A model generated the notes under the pieces. The model searched no databases. It saw nothing but the letters and a program-made list of their open reading frames with translations, and was not told the DNA's origin. The position numbers were made by a program, and so were the translations under genes. Below are positions 1-8,936 of a DNA stretch of 64,000 nucleotides, piece after piece. Each line of letters begins with the position of its first letter. Position 1 is the first letter of the stretch. This stretch comes from Acerihabitans sp035013185 (lineage in GTDB: Bacteria > Pseudomonadota > Gammaproteobacteria > Enterobacterales > Enterobacteriaceae), in the NCBI RefSeq assembly GCF_035013185.1, contig NZ_JAYGJO010000017.1:1-64000 (forward strand). The letters are read 5' to 3'.

Positions 1-1
1 A

Positions 2-767
2 GCGTACCACCTTCGTCCAATTGTTATGGACATCAAATGTAGTAACACTACTGACTTAATGCGGTTTTCTACCGTATATCCGGTGTCATTTATGGGTAAA
101 AGCACCTGTGATATGATGTTATCCACGCCCAGTACTTGGCCACCATGATCATTACATCGTTTATATTAAATTGATTTAACCATCTTCATGGTGTGATATT
201 CAGGGCAGATTAACTATCAACGTACTTATAAAATAGTTATCAGTGAAATTATATGTCACTCCCGCATTGGGTTTAACTCCACCCACATCCTTACAGGGCG
301 TGCAACTGGGTGCTTTCCGGATAGTCTCTCCCATATACAACCCTGCGCTGACCAATTACCAACCCGTGGCGATAAGTAGTCTCACTAACCCAGGCGCTAT
401 TCACATTAATAATGAGTACCAAGTGGGTCCAACTAACGGACCTTACACTGGGAGAAGGTGTATTGTGAAAAATCCTAACAATACGACTTTTGACTAATGT
501 GTTTTTTTAGCCAGTATGGGTTTCATTTCCTACTGGTCTTTTATCGGCATAGGGGACAGCGTAAGGCTGTGTCCTTGCCACAAGATGAACTGTACCTTAC
601 AAAGCGGTACAAGCCGGTATGGCAAACCGATACGCGTTGACCACTGTCTTATTTTACTGGTAGGGGTGGGCACGGTGCCGCCCGCAGCGTGCAACTGCAT
701 GACAAGCGTTGGCCAGTACGCCAACGTTCGTATTGGTGACAATACTGGTTATGTTGTTGATAGTTAA
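2..767 (+). other. possible decayed coding region at window edge
   Basis: A frame entering from the left edge stays open from 2 to a TGA at 146-148. A second frame opens at the ATG at 243, meets a TAA at 495-497, and then continues open in the same frame through the ATG at 516 to the TAA at 765-767. One in-frame stop dividing two open stretches, with another open stretch just upstream in a different frame, is what a decaying gene looks like. The predicted pieces contain several cysteines and many Thr/Asn/Gly residues, which could suit a secreted or fimbrial protein. I recognise no family and no ribosome-binding site, so this may simply be noncoding. Confidence 0.2.
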
Positions 768-1392
768 ATCACGGAAAAAACGTCAAGTAAAAAATATAGG
801 GATATGTAAAATTTTACTTATAGCAAACGACATAAGCATCATCCTAAAAAGTTCCCAGCGGTTACCCTGTCAATACGTTTCATGTGATTTACCATAAATA
901 AACATTATAATCATATATATAAATATTATCTGTATCTCGATTTTTATATTTTCATCAAATCGTTGAAGTGACTAATGTCATCGACAGGTTATCTATAAAA
1001 AACATAAAATCCATGATTTCACTAAAATAGTGAAATAGATCTTACAATTTTAGACTATAAAAAAAATAAAAAAATTATTTCTTTTTTAGAATAACTATCG
1101 ATATTATTAAATTATGTGTTTGATTTTTTTATTAAAAATAAAATTTTAGATAAGTGCAATTCATTAGCAATTGCATTTCGGCACGTCCAGCGTTACAGTC
1201 ATTTCTGACAACAAAATATCACAAATAAATAACATGCGTCATCAGGCATATTCCGCGACTTTGATTTTGTACAATTATATTATATGAGAAATAGGTAATT
1301 AATTACCCCATGTTGGGTTTATCTATACTTTGACTATATAAGTTATCACAATAAACTTTTAAATAAATAACTCATCATCAGGTGAATATAAA
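768..1392. other. AT-rich intergenic stretch
   Basis: This stretch is strongly AT-rich, with long A/T runs around 1060-1150, unlike the rest of the window. I see no convincing gene in it. The AT-richness together with the adjacent decayed frames suggests horizontally acquired DNA or an H-NS-type silenced region. The last 60 bases hold a plausible promoter for the lipoprotein gene that follows. Confidence 0.5.
1330..1357 (+). promoter_or_regulatory. candidate sigma70 promoter of the lipoprotein gene
   Basis: TTGACT at 1330-1335 and TAAACT at 1352-1357 are separated by 16 bp, about 35 bp before the start codon at 1393. The spacing and position suit a sigma70 promoter, but the surrounding AT-richness makes chance matches likely. 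Confidence 0.3.
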
Positions 1393-1701
1393 ATGAAAAA
1401 AGCCCCCTTCTATATTGCTTTTTTAACAGCATCCATTGTGCTCTCTGGATGTTCAAGTTTAGGTTTTGGTCCAGGTTCTAAACCATCATCAACTGCACCA
1501 AAGATAACCACGCCTCCTGGCCAGAAACAGTACTGGGACAATGCAAGTTTATTTGGACCGGTCCCAACAGAATATCAAGCGGAGGGCAACGAAGCTTGCC
1601 AAACCCAAGGCAATAAAAAAGCCATTGGTTATTACCCTAATCCTAAAAAATACGATGGCACCTATTTTGGCAAAAGAGGTTATCTCTGTACTTTATATTA
1701 G
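1393..1701 (+). CDS. small outer-envelope lipoprotein, unknown function
   Basis: The product is 102 aa. It begins with a typical lipoprotein signal: a Lys-Lys N-terminus, a hydrophobic core and a lipobox LSGC with the acylated cysteine at residue 20, followed by Ser-Ser, so outer-membrane sorting is expected. A Ser/Pro/Thr-rich linker leads to a small C-terminal domain with two cysteines (in NEACQ and GYLCTLY) that could form a disulfide. The tail pattern with GYYPNP and GYLC resembles short enterobacterial lipoproteins I have seen, but I cannot name a family. An AGGTG ribosome-binding site lies 9 bases before the ATG. The gene is AT-rich compared with its neighbours and stands alone, closed by a strong terminator. 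Confidence 0.75.
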   Translation: MKKAPFYIAFLTASIVLSGCSSLGFGPGSKPSSTAPKITTPPGQKQYWDNASLFGPVPTEYQAEGNEACQTQGNKKAIGYYPNPKKYDGTYFGKRGYLCTLY

Positions 1702-1732
1702 ATGAAACACCAGGTGAACTATAGGCTATTAC

Positions 1733-1783
1733 AAAAAAAAAGAAAGGTCGAATTCTCAGCCCACTGGCTGAGAATTCTTTTTT
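1733..1783. terminator. strong bidirectional rho-independent terminator
   Basis: A perfect 12-bp stem (GAATTCTCAGCC at 1750-1761, complement at 1766-1777) with a CACT loop is followed by six T on the + strand. On the - strand it is followed by a T-rich tract (A-run at 1735-1743 on +). It lies between the lipoprotein gene and the convergent efflux ATPase gene and can end both transcripts. Confidence 0.9.
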
Positions 1784-1838
1784 GTAGCATCAACAACAAT
1801 ATTTATGACTCACGATATACCCTATCGTCCCGTATTTA

Positions 1839-4088
1839 TTACCGACGCGCCAATCTTAGCCCGTTGGCCACCACCAGCAGGCTTGTCCCGACGTCGGCGA
1901 ACACCGCCATCCACAGCGTAGCCATACCCAGCATGGTAAGCACTAAAAAGGCAGCCTTGATGCCCAGGGCCAGAGCGATATTTTGCACCAATATTGATCG
2001 GGTAGCGCGCGAGAGGCGCACGAAACGCGCAATCTTGTTGAGGTCGTCGTCCATCAGCGCCACGTCGGCGGTTTCGATGGCAGTATCGGTTCCCGCCGCG
2101 CCCATGGCAAAACCGATGTCGGCCCGCGCCAGTGCCGGCGCATCATTGATGCCGTCCCCCACCATGCCGACCTTGCCGCTGCGGGCATAGGTTTCTACCG
2201 CGCGCAGTTTGTCCTCAGGCAATTGATCTCCCAGGGCGGTATCAATACCGACCTGATCGGCGATGGCTCGGGCGGTATGCGGGTTGTCGCCAGTCAACAT
2301 AACGGTTTTAATGCCCAGTGCATGCAGTGCCTGGATCGCCTTTCGGCTGCTGTTCTTCACCGTATCCGCCACGGCGAACAGCACCAATACTCGCTGACCA
2401 TCGGTAAGCAGGATCACGGTTTTACCTTGTGCTTCTAGCGTACCGAGACGCGCCTCAAGCGCTGGTGAACAGGCACCCGATTCATGAATCAAGCGATGAT
2501 TGCCAAGCTGGTAGCGCCGGCCGCCAACCGTGCCGCGCACCCCACGTCCCGGCAGAGCGGCAAACTCGGTGACATCCAGCAACTGGGGAGCATTTTGTTG
2601 CCCCGTCACCACAGCGCGTGACACCGGGTGGTCGGAACGGGCAGCGATGCTCACGGCAATGCGCACCGCGTCCAATTCCTCAGGCGCATCCAGCACCACG
2701 GTATCGGTTAACGCCGGTTTACCGTGGGTGATGGTGCCAGTCTTATCGAGTACCAACCAGGCGAGCTTATGTCCTTGCTCAAGATAGACACCGCCTTTAA
2801 CCAAGATGCCATGACGGGCCGCCGCCGCCAGGCCGCTGACGATAGTGACCGGGGTGGAGATCACCAGTGCACAGGGACAGGCGATAACCAACAGCACCAG
2901 CGCCCGATAGACCCACTCATACCAGCCTCCGCCGAACAATACCGGCGCCAGCAGCGCAGTGGCCAACGCAAAGACAAACACCGCTGGTGTGTAGTAGCGG
3001 GCAAATCCATCGATAAAACGCTGGGTCGGCGCCCGCGCCCCTTGAGCTTGCTCCACCGCATGGATAATACGTGCCAGCGTCGACTGGGCACTACGCGCCG
3101 TGACGCAAAATTCAAACGCCCCCGATCCATTAATCGTGCCGGCGAACACCGCATCACCGTGGGTTTTCTCCACCGGCAAACTTTCACCGGTGATTGGCGC
3201 CTGGTTAACGCTGGATTCGCCGGAAATAAGCACCCCGTCAAGGGCGATGCGCTCGCCGGGTTTGACCCGTACCACCTGACCTACGTCAACTGTCTTGGCG
3301 GCCACTTCGCGCCAGCCGCCGGTTGCCTGCTGTACCGTCGCCACTTCCGGCGTCAGTTGCACCAGACTGCGAATGGCATTACGTGCGCGGTCAAGCGACT
3401 TGGCTTCAATCAGCTCGGCCAAGGTAAACAAGACCATCACCATGGCCGCTTCCGGCCATTGTCCGATCAGTACCGCTCCGGTGACGGCAATACACATCAG
3501 CGCGTTGATATTAAGATTGCCGTGGCGTAGCGCAATCCAACCCTTCTTATAAGTACCGACGCCACTGATGGCAATGGCCGCTAGCGCCAGCACGGCACCT
3601 ATCCACACCGGCCACGAAAACCAGGATACCGCTTCAGCCCCCAACGCTGCCATGCCAGCCAGCGCCAGCGGCCACCCAAGGTTACTCGTAGGCATGGACT
3701 GTTGTGCACCGTCATCCTCGTCGTTCAGCGCAATGCTGTCCATACCTAACGTGCGGATAGTCGCCTCGATTGCCGGCAATTGGCCCGGCAGATGCACCAC
3801 GGTGAGCACCCGCGCCATCAGGTTAAATTCCAGCTCCTGTACCCCGTCCATGCCACCCAAGGCTTTGCGGATCAGCGTCTCTTCGGTTGGGCAATCCATC
3901 TGGGCGATCCGCAGTTGGCTATGGATACTGCCAGGCGGAATCGCTGTTGATACAGGTTTTTTTTGTGCAGATGCTGGCGCTTCGTCGACTGGACAGCAGC
4001 CGTGTGAGCAACAATCCCGCACCGGGTCGATCTTTGCACGATCGCCGGCAGGCGAAATTTTGGTAAATTTGACTGACTGCAAGGCCAT
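1839..4088 (-). CDS. zntA: zinc/cadmium/lead-exporting P1B-type ATPase
   Basis: This 749-aa inner-membrane pump drives Zn(II), Cd(II) and Pb(II) out of the cytoplasm using ATP. A Cys-rich N-terminus (CCSHGCC, residues 26-32) precedes a heavy-metal-associated domain with MDCPTEE at 64-70. The membrane core carries the metal-path motif CPC at 404-406. The phosphorylation motif DKTGT is at 448-452, and GDGINDAP closes the P domain. The MDCPTEE form is closer to CadA-type pumps than to E. coli ZntA's GMDC, so cadA would be an equally fair name. The ATG at 4088 has GGGAG upstream. It is divergent from a CadR-type regulator, and the shared gap holds a MerR-type promoter reading into this gene. Confidence 0.95.
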   Translation of the reverse strand: MALQSVKFTKISPAGDRAKIDPVRDCCSHGCCPVDEAPASAQKKPVSTAIPPGSIHSQLRIAQMDCPTEETLIRKALGGMDGVQELEFNLMARVLTVVHLPGQLPAIEATIRTLGMDSIALNDEDDGAQQSMPTSNLGWPLALAGMAALGAEAVSWFSWPVWIGAVLALAAIAISGVGTYKKGWIALRHGNLNINALMCIAVTGAVLIGQWPEAAMVMVLFTLAELIEAKSLDRARNAIRSLVQLTPEVATVQQATGGWREVAAKTVDVGQVVRVKPGERIALDGVLISGESSVNQAPITGESLPVEKTHGDAVFAGTINGSGAFEFCVTARSAQSTLARIIHAVEQAQGARAPTQRFIDGFARYYTPAVFVFALATALLAPVLFGGGWYEWVYRALVLLVIACPCALVISTPVTIVSGLAAAARHGILVKGGVYLEQGHKLAWLVLDKTGTITHGKPALTDTVVLDAPEELDAVRIAVSIAARSDHPVSRAVVTGQQNAPQLLDVTEFAALPGRGVRGTVGGRRYQLGNHRLIHESGACSPALEARLGTLEAQGKTVILLTDGQRVLVLFAVADTVKNSSRKAIQALHALGIKTVMLTGDNPHTARAIADQVGIDTALGDQLPEDKLRAVETYARSGKVGMVGDGINDAPALARADIGFAMGAAGTDTAIETADVALMDDDLNKIARFVRLSRATRSILVQNIALALGIKAAFLVLTMLGMATLWMAVFADVGTSLLVVANGLRLARR

Positions 4089-4119
4089 GGCACTCTCCCG
4101 ATCATATTATCCATGGCAC

Positions 4120-4150
4120 ATTGCACACCCTAAAGCTACTATAGAGTCAA
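4120..4150 (-). promoter_or_regulatory. MerR/CadR-type promoter and operator of the efflux ATPase
   Basis: Read on the - strand, a -35 box TTGACT (4150-4145) and a -10 box TGCAAT (4125-4120) are separated by 19 bp. That over-long spacer is characteristic of MerR-regulated promoters. The spacer contains an inverted repeat (ACCCTAAAG, CTA, CTATAGAGT on +, 4127-4147), which is the expected binding site for a CadR/ZntR dimer. Metal binding would untwist the spacer and activate transcription. Confidence 0.85.
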
Positions 4151-4169
4151 TACATAACGGAGGTGGTTT

Positions 4170-4601
4170 ATGAGAATCAGTCAACTGGCGCAACTGGCGC
4201 ACTGTACGGTGGAAACCGTACGTTATTACGAAAAGGAAGGTTTGCTGGCGGCACCGCTGCGAACGGCGGCCAACTATCGCAGCTATGGGGACGATCATGT
4301 TGAGCGTCTGCGTTTCATTCGCAATTGCCGCGGGCTGGATATGACCCATGGGGAAATTCGTCAGTTGCTGAGCCTGATGGACCAACCCGATGCTGGCTGT
4401 GGCGCAGTGAATCAGCTACTGGATGAACATGTTTGCCACGTGGAGGTGCGTATTGCACAGCTGACCCGCCTCAAGCAGCAGCTCACACAGTTGCGCCAGC
4501 GCTGTCAGCAGGAACAGCGCATGGACGCCTGCGGTATCTTACAGGGCATCGTCTCCATGGAGACCGAACCGACGCCGGAAAAACATACGCATTTAGGGTG
4601 A
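4170..4601 (+). CDS. cadR: MerR-family metal-responsive regulator, CadR type
   Basis: The product is 143 aa. An N-terminal winged helix-turn-helix (residues 1-70) with the MerR hallmark ETVRYYEKEGLL is followed by a coiled-coil dimerisation helix and a C-terminal metal-binding loop. Cysteines at 77 (AGCGAVN), 112 and 121 (CGILQ) sit where the Cd(II)-sensing cysteines lie in Pseudomonas CadR, and the tail ends in a short His-containing segment. By homology it senses Cd/Zn/Pb and activates the divergent efflux ATPase gene from the 19-bp-spacer promoter between them. The start codon has CGGAGG a short way upstream. ZntR is the E. coli functional counterpart, but the residues look more like CadR. 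Confidence 0.9.
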   Translation: MRISQLAQLAHCTVETVRYYEKEGLLAAPLRTAANYRSYGDDHVERLRFIRNCRGLDMTHGEIRQLLSLMDQPDAGCGAVNQLLDEHVCHVEVRIAQLTRLKQQLTQLRQRCQQEQRMDACGILQGIVSMETEPTPEKHTHLG

Positions 4602-4670
4602 CAACGTAACCCACCACGATGGACGATATTTCTCGCCATCCGGTTTTCTCCGCGCTATTTCGGCTATCGC

Positions 4671-4688
4671 GCGGTGGTCCCCCACCGC
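4671..4688. repeat. short hairpin between convergent genes
   Basis: A perfect 7-bp inverted repeat (GCGGTGG, TCCC loop, CCACCGC) lies between the convergent cadR and M20 genes. There is no T-tract on either side, so it is at best a weak or factor-dependent terminator. Confidence 0.35.
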
Positions 4689-4720
4689 AACTGAGACCTA
4701 GTGCATCCGCAGCGCCCCAT

Positions 4721-5833
4721 TTAAGTCGTTGTACCCAATACCTTTTTTACGCAGGTTTTAAACACCCGCACGCCGATATCCAGTGCCGCCGTATCAAAAC
4801 GCATTTCAGGGTGATGCAGACCCGGGGTCAAATTCGCCCCCAATCCCCAGAAACCGGTCTTGATTGCCGGACGCTGGCGCGGATAGTGGAAAAAGTCCTC
4901 GCTGCCTGGCGTAAACTTAGGCTCGGTTAGCCCTTTTTCACCCAGGACCTCCACAATGGCATCAGCAATCAGGGCGGTCATGTCCTGGTCTATGATCGCG
5001 GCGGGCATTTGCTTGAATAGGGTGATTTCAGCACTGGCACCCAGTGCCGCCACACTGTGCTTGATGGCCTGAATAACTCTGGCTTGCAGTTCTTCCATCG
5101 GCTCATTGAACTGCGTGCGGAGATCCCAGCATACGCGCGCCTGCGCCGGTATGGAGTTGGTCACGCCCGCGTCGCAGACAAACCGCGTGGCTTTAACGCT
5201 GTAAGTCAAATTGGGTGCCAAGTGGATGGTGTTTACCGCCTGGACGGCACCTACCGCTGCATCTAGCGCGTTTACACCCAGATGCGGGCGAGCCGCGTGG
5301 GCGGGAACGCCGGTAATGATAGCGTCCACCGCCGCGCATGCCGAATAATGCATCGCCGGGATCGCCAAGCCCATCGCACATTCTTCCAGTGGGCGAACAT
5401 GAAAACCCAGTAGCATATCCACATCATCAATTACGCCGGCGTCAACCATCGCCAGTGCACCAGTGCCCAGTTCCTCCGCAGGCTGGAAGATGAGCTTTAA
5501 ACGGCCTCGTTTAACAATACCCTCGTTAATCACTTGCTGGGCAGTGCCCAATATGACCGAAGAGTGACCATCGTGACCGCAGGTGTGGCGCGCTGCCATA
5601 GCACCATCGATAATATGACCCAGCGCATCCATGTCGGCGCGTAAGGCTAGAACCGGGCCGGGCTGCCCGCTGTCCAGCTCGGCGACAACACCGGTGGTGC
5701 CATTCACATTGCGGGTGACGGCGAACCCAGCGGCGGTCAAGGTATCCGCGATATACGCAGCGGTTTTGAATTCAGCAAACCCCAGCTCAGGTATTTGATG
5801 CAAAAATTGGTAATGCTCTAACGTCGTGCTCAT
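4721..5833 (-). CDS. M20D-family metal-dependent amidohydrolase
   Basis: This 370-aa cytoplasmic enzyme belongs to the aminoacylase/carboxypeptidase group that includes AbgA, HipO and IAA-amino-acid hydrolases. The family cleaves an amide between an acyl or amino-acid group and an amino acid using two metal ions. Family motifs are visible: RADMDAL, TCGHDGHSS (metal ligands), PAEELGTG (general base), and LHHPEMRFD near the C-terminus. It is the last gene of a - strand set with a sugar-amine kinase, a FraB-like deglycase and an amino-acid binding protein. Glycated-amino-acid operons of Bacillus also carry an M20 enzyme, so I infer it opens glycated dipeptides or N-acyl Amadori compounds. The exact substrate cannot be read from the sequence. 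Confidence 0.85.
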   Translation of the reverse strand: MSTTLEHYQFLHQIPELGFAEFKTAAYIADTLTAAGFAVTRNVNGTTGVVAELDSGQPGPVLALRADMDALGHIIDGAMAARHTCGHDGHSSVILGTAQQVINEGIVKRGRLKLIFQPAEELGTGALAMVDAGVIDDVDMLLGFHVRPLEECAMGLAIPAMHYSACAAVDAIITGVPAHAARPHLGVNALDAAVGAVQAVNTIHLAPNLTYSVKATRFVCDAGVTNSIPAQARVCWDLRTQFNEPMEELQARVIQAIKHSVAALGASAEITLFKQMPAAIIDQDMTALIADAIVEVLGEKGLTEPKFTPGSEDFFHYPRQRPAIKTGFWGLGANLTPGLHHPEMRFDTAALDIGVRVFKTCVKKVLGTTT

Positions 5834-6047
5834 GGTCGGGCGTCCTAGACATCATCATACCAGATAAAAAATGGCGCATATTACGAAAAGATACGCATAA
5901 AATCATTGGGATATAAGGTTAGCCATGAGATCAGAATAGGGTCATGGTTTCACCCGGCAGTCTCAACAATCTCATTAAGGAGGCAAATAGCGTGCCGAGT
6001 ATGTGTATTAACTACAACAGATTTAGTATCGATGGGATCGAGAGTTA

Positions 6048-6935
6048 TCAATAGCGCTCACCGCAACCGAATGAACCGTCTTGTAGGCAGATGTCGGCAG
6101 CAAAATCGGCGGCCATCGCCAGGCTGGCGACGATTCTGTCCGCGTCCGGCGCGGCGGTATTGGATATGCTCATGGGCTGCAGCCTATCCTCTGCCATAGC
6201 GATTACCTGCGTACTGAGATCAAAGTAGCCCAGCAAGAATGCTGTGATAAACGCATCCCCCGCGCCCAGAGTATCCACCGGAACCACTTGCCGCGGCCTT
6301 TGTTCATACCAGTGCCGACCGTCATACAGTAGCGCGGGTTGCGCACCTCGCGTCGCCACCGCGCAGCCGGCCCCCGCCGCTACGGCTTGCGACAAGATGT
6401 CGCGACTGCGTTCAGGGGTTTGCTCAGCGCAGGAAAAAAAAGCGAAATCGAGGTAAGGACATAACGCCAACGCCGTCGCCAGCAGAAAATCGTCTGAAAA
6501 ATCATAGGATAGTGGTAAACCTAGCCGGTATAGCGCCGGTAGCTGAGCGTCCAGATAGCCATAACTGCCGGTATGGATCAGCGCAAAAGATCTCAGGTAG
6601 TCCAGGTCATCCAGCACAAAATCCATGGAGGTGAAACGACTTACCCCCCCTTGATTTGACCCGAGAAAACGCCGTTCGCCCTGTTCAATGGTCAAACTGG
6701 CGCACCCATTTTCACCGCTGACCTGCCGACAACGCGACGCATCGACGCCTAAGCGTTGTAGCGTTGTCTTGACCTGCTCCGCCGCCGAATCATCGCCAAA
6801 CACCCCTAGATAGGCGGAAGGGCAGCCGAGCAGGGTAGCGTACACGCTGAAATTAAGTGCGTTGCCACCGGGATAACGCGTTTGGATATGATGGTATTGA
6901 TCAACCACATTATCGCCGATACCGATAACTTTCAT
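6048..6935 (-). CDS. frlD: PfkB-family sugar-amine kinase, FrlD/FraD-like
   Basis: The 295-aa product is a ribokinase-fold kinase. The substrate-binding PGGNALN motif lies about residue 23, and the catalytic anion-hole motif DTLGAGDAF lies in the C-terminal half. The N-terminus (IGDNVVDQY) resembles fructoselysine 6-kinase FrlD of E. coli. The likely reaction is ATP-dependent phosphorylation of a fructosyl-amino acid at C6 in the cytoplasm, making the substrate for the deglycase encoded just upstream. I chose the ATG at 6935 because it has GGAG nine bases upstream and matches the family start; an upstream extension to 6989 has no family similarity. The final 45 residues look family-divergent. 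Confidence 0.8.
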   Translation of the reverse strand: MKVIGIGDNVVDQYHHIQTRYPGGNALNFSVYATLLGCPSAYLGVFGDDSAAEQVKTTLQRLGVDASRCRQVSGENGCASLTIEQGERRFLGSNQGGVSRFTSMDFVLDDLDYLRSFALIHTGSYGYLDAQLPALYRLGLPLSYDFSDDFLLATALALCPYLDFAFFSCAEQTPERSRDILSQAVAAGAGCAVATRGAQPALLYDGRHWYEQRPRQVVPVDTLGAGDAFITAFLLGYFDLSTQVIAMAEDRLQPMSISNTAAPDADRIVASLAMAADFAADICLQDGSFGCGERY

Positions 6936-7008
6936 CACGACTCCACTCTGTCTGACCCTTTGGCGCTGCGGCAGCCTGCCGGAGCACATGTTTCGCCCTT
7001 CCAGGCAA

Positions 7009-7983
7009 TTAATAGATTACCTGGCCCATATACCGACGGGTTTCCAGTGGGTGTTCCCGTCGTTGTGCCAGCGCCGCGCGGTATTCACACATGACGCTAT
7101 AAAACAGTACGGGGTTAAAGTACTCCACCACCTCTGGAGGCAACGTCGCAATGCCCAGCTCCTTCGCATCAATCACTTCCACTTTATCCGCATACTGGTT
7201 AAGGAATGACAACGCACGCTCGTCCAATGCCCGAGTGCGGCCTTGGTTCATCATCAGAATAAACGGCGTCTCCCGGTCAGTCACTTCAAACGGTCCGTGG
7301 AAAAATTCCCCGGAATGGATTGGCGCCGCATTCAGCCACTGCATCTCCATGAGTGAGCAGATGGCAAAACCGTAGGCGTGCCCGTAAGATGCGCCGCTGG
7401 ACAAAATATAAAATAATGACTCGTGCTGATAACGTTCGGCAAAACGCACGCTCCGAACGGCGACCTGCGCGCGTGCGCGCACTACAACCCCATCTATCTG
7501 CACCACGCCGCGCTGGAATGCCGCGTAATGCGCGTAACCTTCAGTTTGTTGCAGGATCTCGACGCAGAGTCCAAGAATAATCGCCATTGGGTTATCCGCT
7601 ACGCTTGAGTCATTGCCCCAAGCATAGATAATATTGTGGTCGGCAACACGTTGTAAATCCGCTTGTGGGTTATGGGTCAAGGCAATAGTGGTGGCCCCAC
7701 GTCGTTGCGCCAACTCGGCGGCAGCGACGGATTCCGGGGTATTGCCACCATGGGAGCAAACGATCACCACCGAATTTTCGCTCAGACTTGCCGGAGCGGC
7801 GTAAACAAACTCATTGGCGGTATACATGCCGTTGCGTAGCGTCAGCGCCTCACTGTCGAGGAAATATTTCGCCGGATACATATCAACCAGCGATCCCCCG
7901 CAGGCCACCAGGAATACCTGTCGTACACCGCCGACGTGGTTTAATCTGGCCACTGTGGCGGCAATTATGGAATGCGCATTCAT
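7009..7983 (-). CDS. fraB: SIS-domain sugar-amine-6-phosphate deglycase, FraB/FrlB type
   Basis: The 324-aa protein has two sugar-isomerase (SIS) domains and splits a 6-phosphofructosyl-amino acid into glucose 6-phosphate and the free amino acid. It is notably like Salmonella FraB (fructose-asparagine pathway): shared stretches include QQTEGYAHY, SGEFFHGPFE and TRRYM near the C-terminus. The Glu of MEMQW and the His of EFFHG are 16 residues apart, the spacing of the catalytic pair reported for FraB (E214/H230). The ATG at 7983 aligns with the FraB start and has AAGG upstream. It follows the binding-protein gene by 108 bp and precedes the kinase gene, so the three probably form one transcript. 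The true substrate could be another glycated amino acid. Confidence 0.85.
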   Translation of the reverse strand: MNAHSIIAATVARLNHVGGVRQVFLVACGGSLVDMYPAKYFLDSEALTLRNGMYTANEFVYAAPASLSENSVVIVCSHGGNTPESVAAAELAQRRGATTIALTHNPQADLQRVADHNIIYAWGNDSSVADNPMAIILGLCVEILQQTEGYAHYAAFQRGVVQIDGVVVRARAQVAVRSVRFAERYQHESLFYILSSGASYGHAYGFAICSLMEMQWLNAAPIHSGEFFHGPFEVTDRETPFILMMNQGRTRALDERALSFLNQYADKVEVIDAKELGIATLPPEVVEYFNPVLFYSVMCEYRAALAQRREHPLETRRYMGQVIY

Positions 7984-8091
7984 GTCAAAAACCTTGTTTA
8001 ATAAGATGATAATTTGGCGTCCTGCTGCCGGTTCGAACTGCGATCGCGCCGGATGGGTGACAAAAACCGTAGCCGCCATCCGGTGTTGGTA

Positions 8092-8862
8092 TTAATCGCC
8101 ATAAATATTAAAATTGAAGTATTTCGCGGCCAGTCTGTCATAGGTGCCGTTGCTGCGAATCTTAGCGATGGCTTGATTTAACGAGGCCTGCAAGCGTTGG
8201 TCTTCTTTACGCAATCCAATGCCGGTACCGGGTCCAAAAATTTCCCGATCGTTGACCCGTGGCTGTATCAAGGTCAAATTTTGTCCCTGGGGTTTACTCA
8301 ATAGGGATTGCGTCACCACCGTGGCATCATCAAGCGTCGCGTCCAGACGCCCTACCACCAAATCGGCGTAGACTGCATCGGCGCTGGGATAAGGGATAAC
8401 GTCCACCCCGGCCGGCGCCCAATATTTTTTCGCGTAGGTTTCAAATACCGACCCTTGCTGCACGCCGACCCGTTTGCCTTTGAGCGATTCGGCGGTGGGC
8501 GTTAAGCCACTGTTTTTAGCCGCCACCAGAAAAGCCGGCGTATTGAAGAGCTTGTCGCTGAAGTTTATGGCTTTGCCGCGCTCCGCGGTGATGCTCAGTG
8601 ACGACAGAATAGCGTCGAATTTCTTGGCTTTCAGTGCCGGGATCAGACCGTCAAACCCATTCTCTACCCATTGGCATCGCGCCTGCAATTCACTGCAAAT
8701 AGCGTTACCTAGGTCGATATCAAAACCGGCCAACCGGCCATCGGAAGTTTTATACTCAAACGGCGGAAATGTAGGATCAACACCGAAACGAATGCTTTGC
8801 TGTGCCTGCACGGAACAGGCCAGTAACGTCAGAGAAAGAGATAACCAATGCCTTGTTTTCAT
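8092..8862 (-). CDS. periplasmic amino-acid-binding protein (ArtJ/HisJ type)
   Basis: The 256-aa protein starts with a cleavable signal peptide (LLACSVQA, cut before QQSIRFG) followed by a bilobed type-2 periplasmic binding fold. The family stretches FPPFEYKTSDGRLAGFDIDL and LDATLDDATVV are present. It resembles binding proteins for Lys/Arg/Orn/His. It is the first gene of the glycated-amino-acid set, so I infer it captures a glycated or free basic amino acid. No permease or ATPase genes accompany it here, so it must use components encoded elsewhere. The ATG at 8862 is preceded by CGGAG; a longer start at 8904 falls inside a palindrome and is unlikely. Confidence 0.85.
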   Translation of the reverse strand: MKTRHWLSLSLTLLACSVQAQQSIRFGVDPTFPPFEYKTSDGRLAGFDIDLGNAICSELQARCQWVENGFDGLIPALKAKKFDAILSSLSITAERGKAINFSDKLFNTPAFLVAAKNSGLTPTAESLKGKRVGVQQGSVFETYAKKYWAPAGVDVIPYPSADAVYADLVVGRLDATLDDATVVTQSLLSKPQGQNLTLIQPRVNDREIFGPGTGIGLRKEDQRLQASLNQAIAKIRSNGTYDRLAAKYFNFNIYGD

Positions 8863-8892
8863 TAAAATGGCTCCGAAGGATAATTGACGGTC

Positions 8893-8927
8893 AGACCTAA
8901 CCATTCAGAACGTGAATGGTTAGGTCT
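8893..8927. repeat. 15-bp perfect palindrome upstream of the binding-protein gene
   Basis: AGACCTAACCATTCA (8893-8907) and its exact complement (8913-8927) are separated by five bases. It lies 31-65 bases before the binding-protein start, in the probable leader on the - strand. It could be an operator for a dimeric regulator or an mRNA hairpin. No T-tract follows on the - strand; TTAATAAAA follows on the + strand. Confidence 0.8.
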
Positions 8928-8936
8928 TAATAAAAC

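Noticed and set aside
2724..3530. A 268-codon open frame on the + strand inside zntA
   Set aside because: It is fully antisense to a convincing P-type ATPase gene, has no family similarity, and arises from GC-rich codon use on the other strand.
6935..6989. Longer N-terminus for the FrlD-like kinase
   Set aside because: The extra 18 residues match no kinase, and the internal ATG has a good ribosome-binding site.
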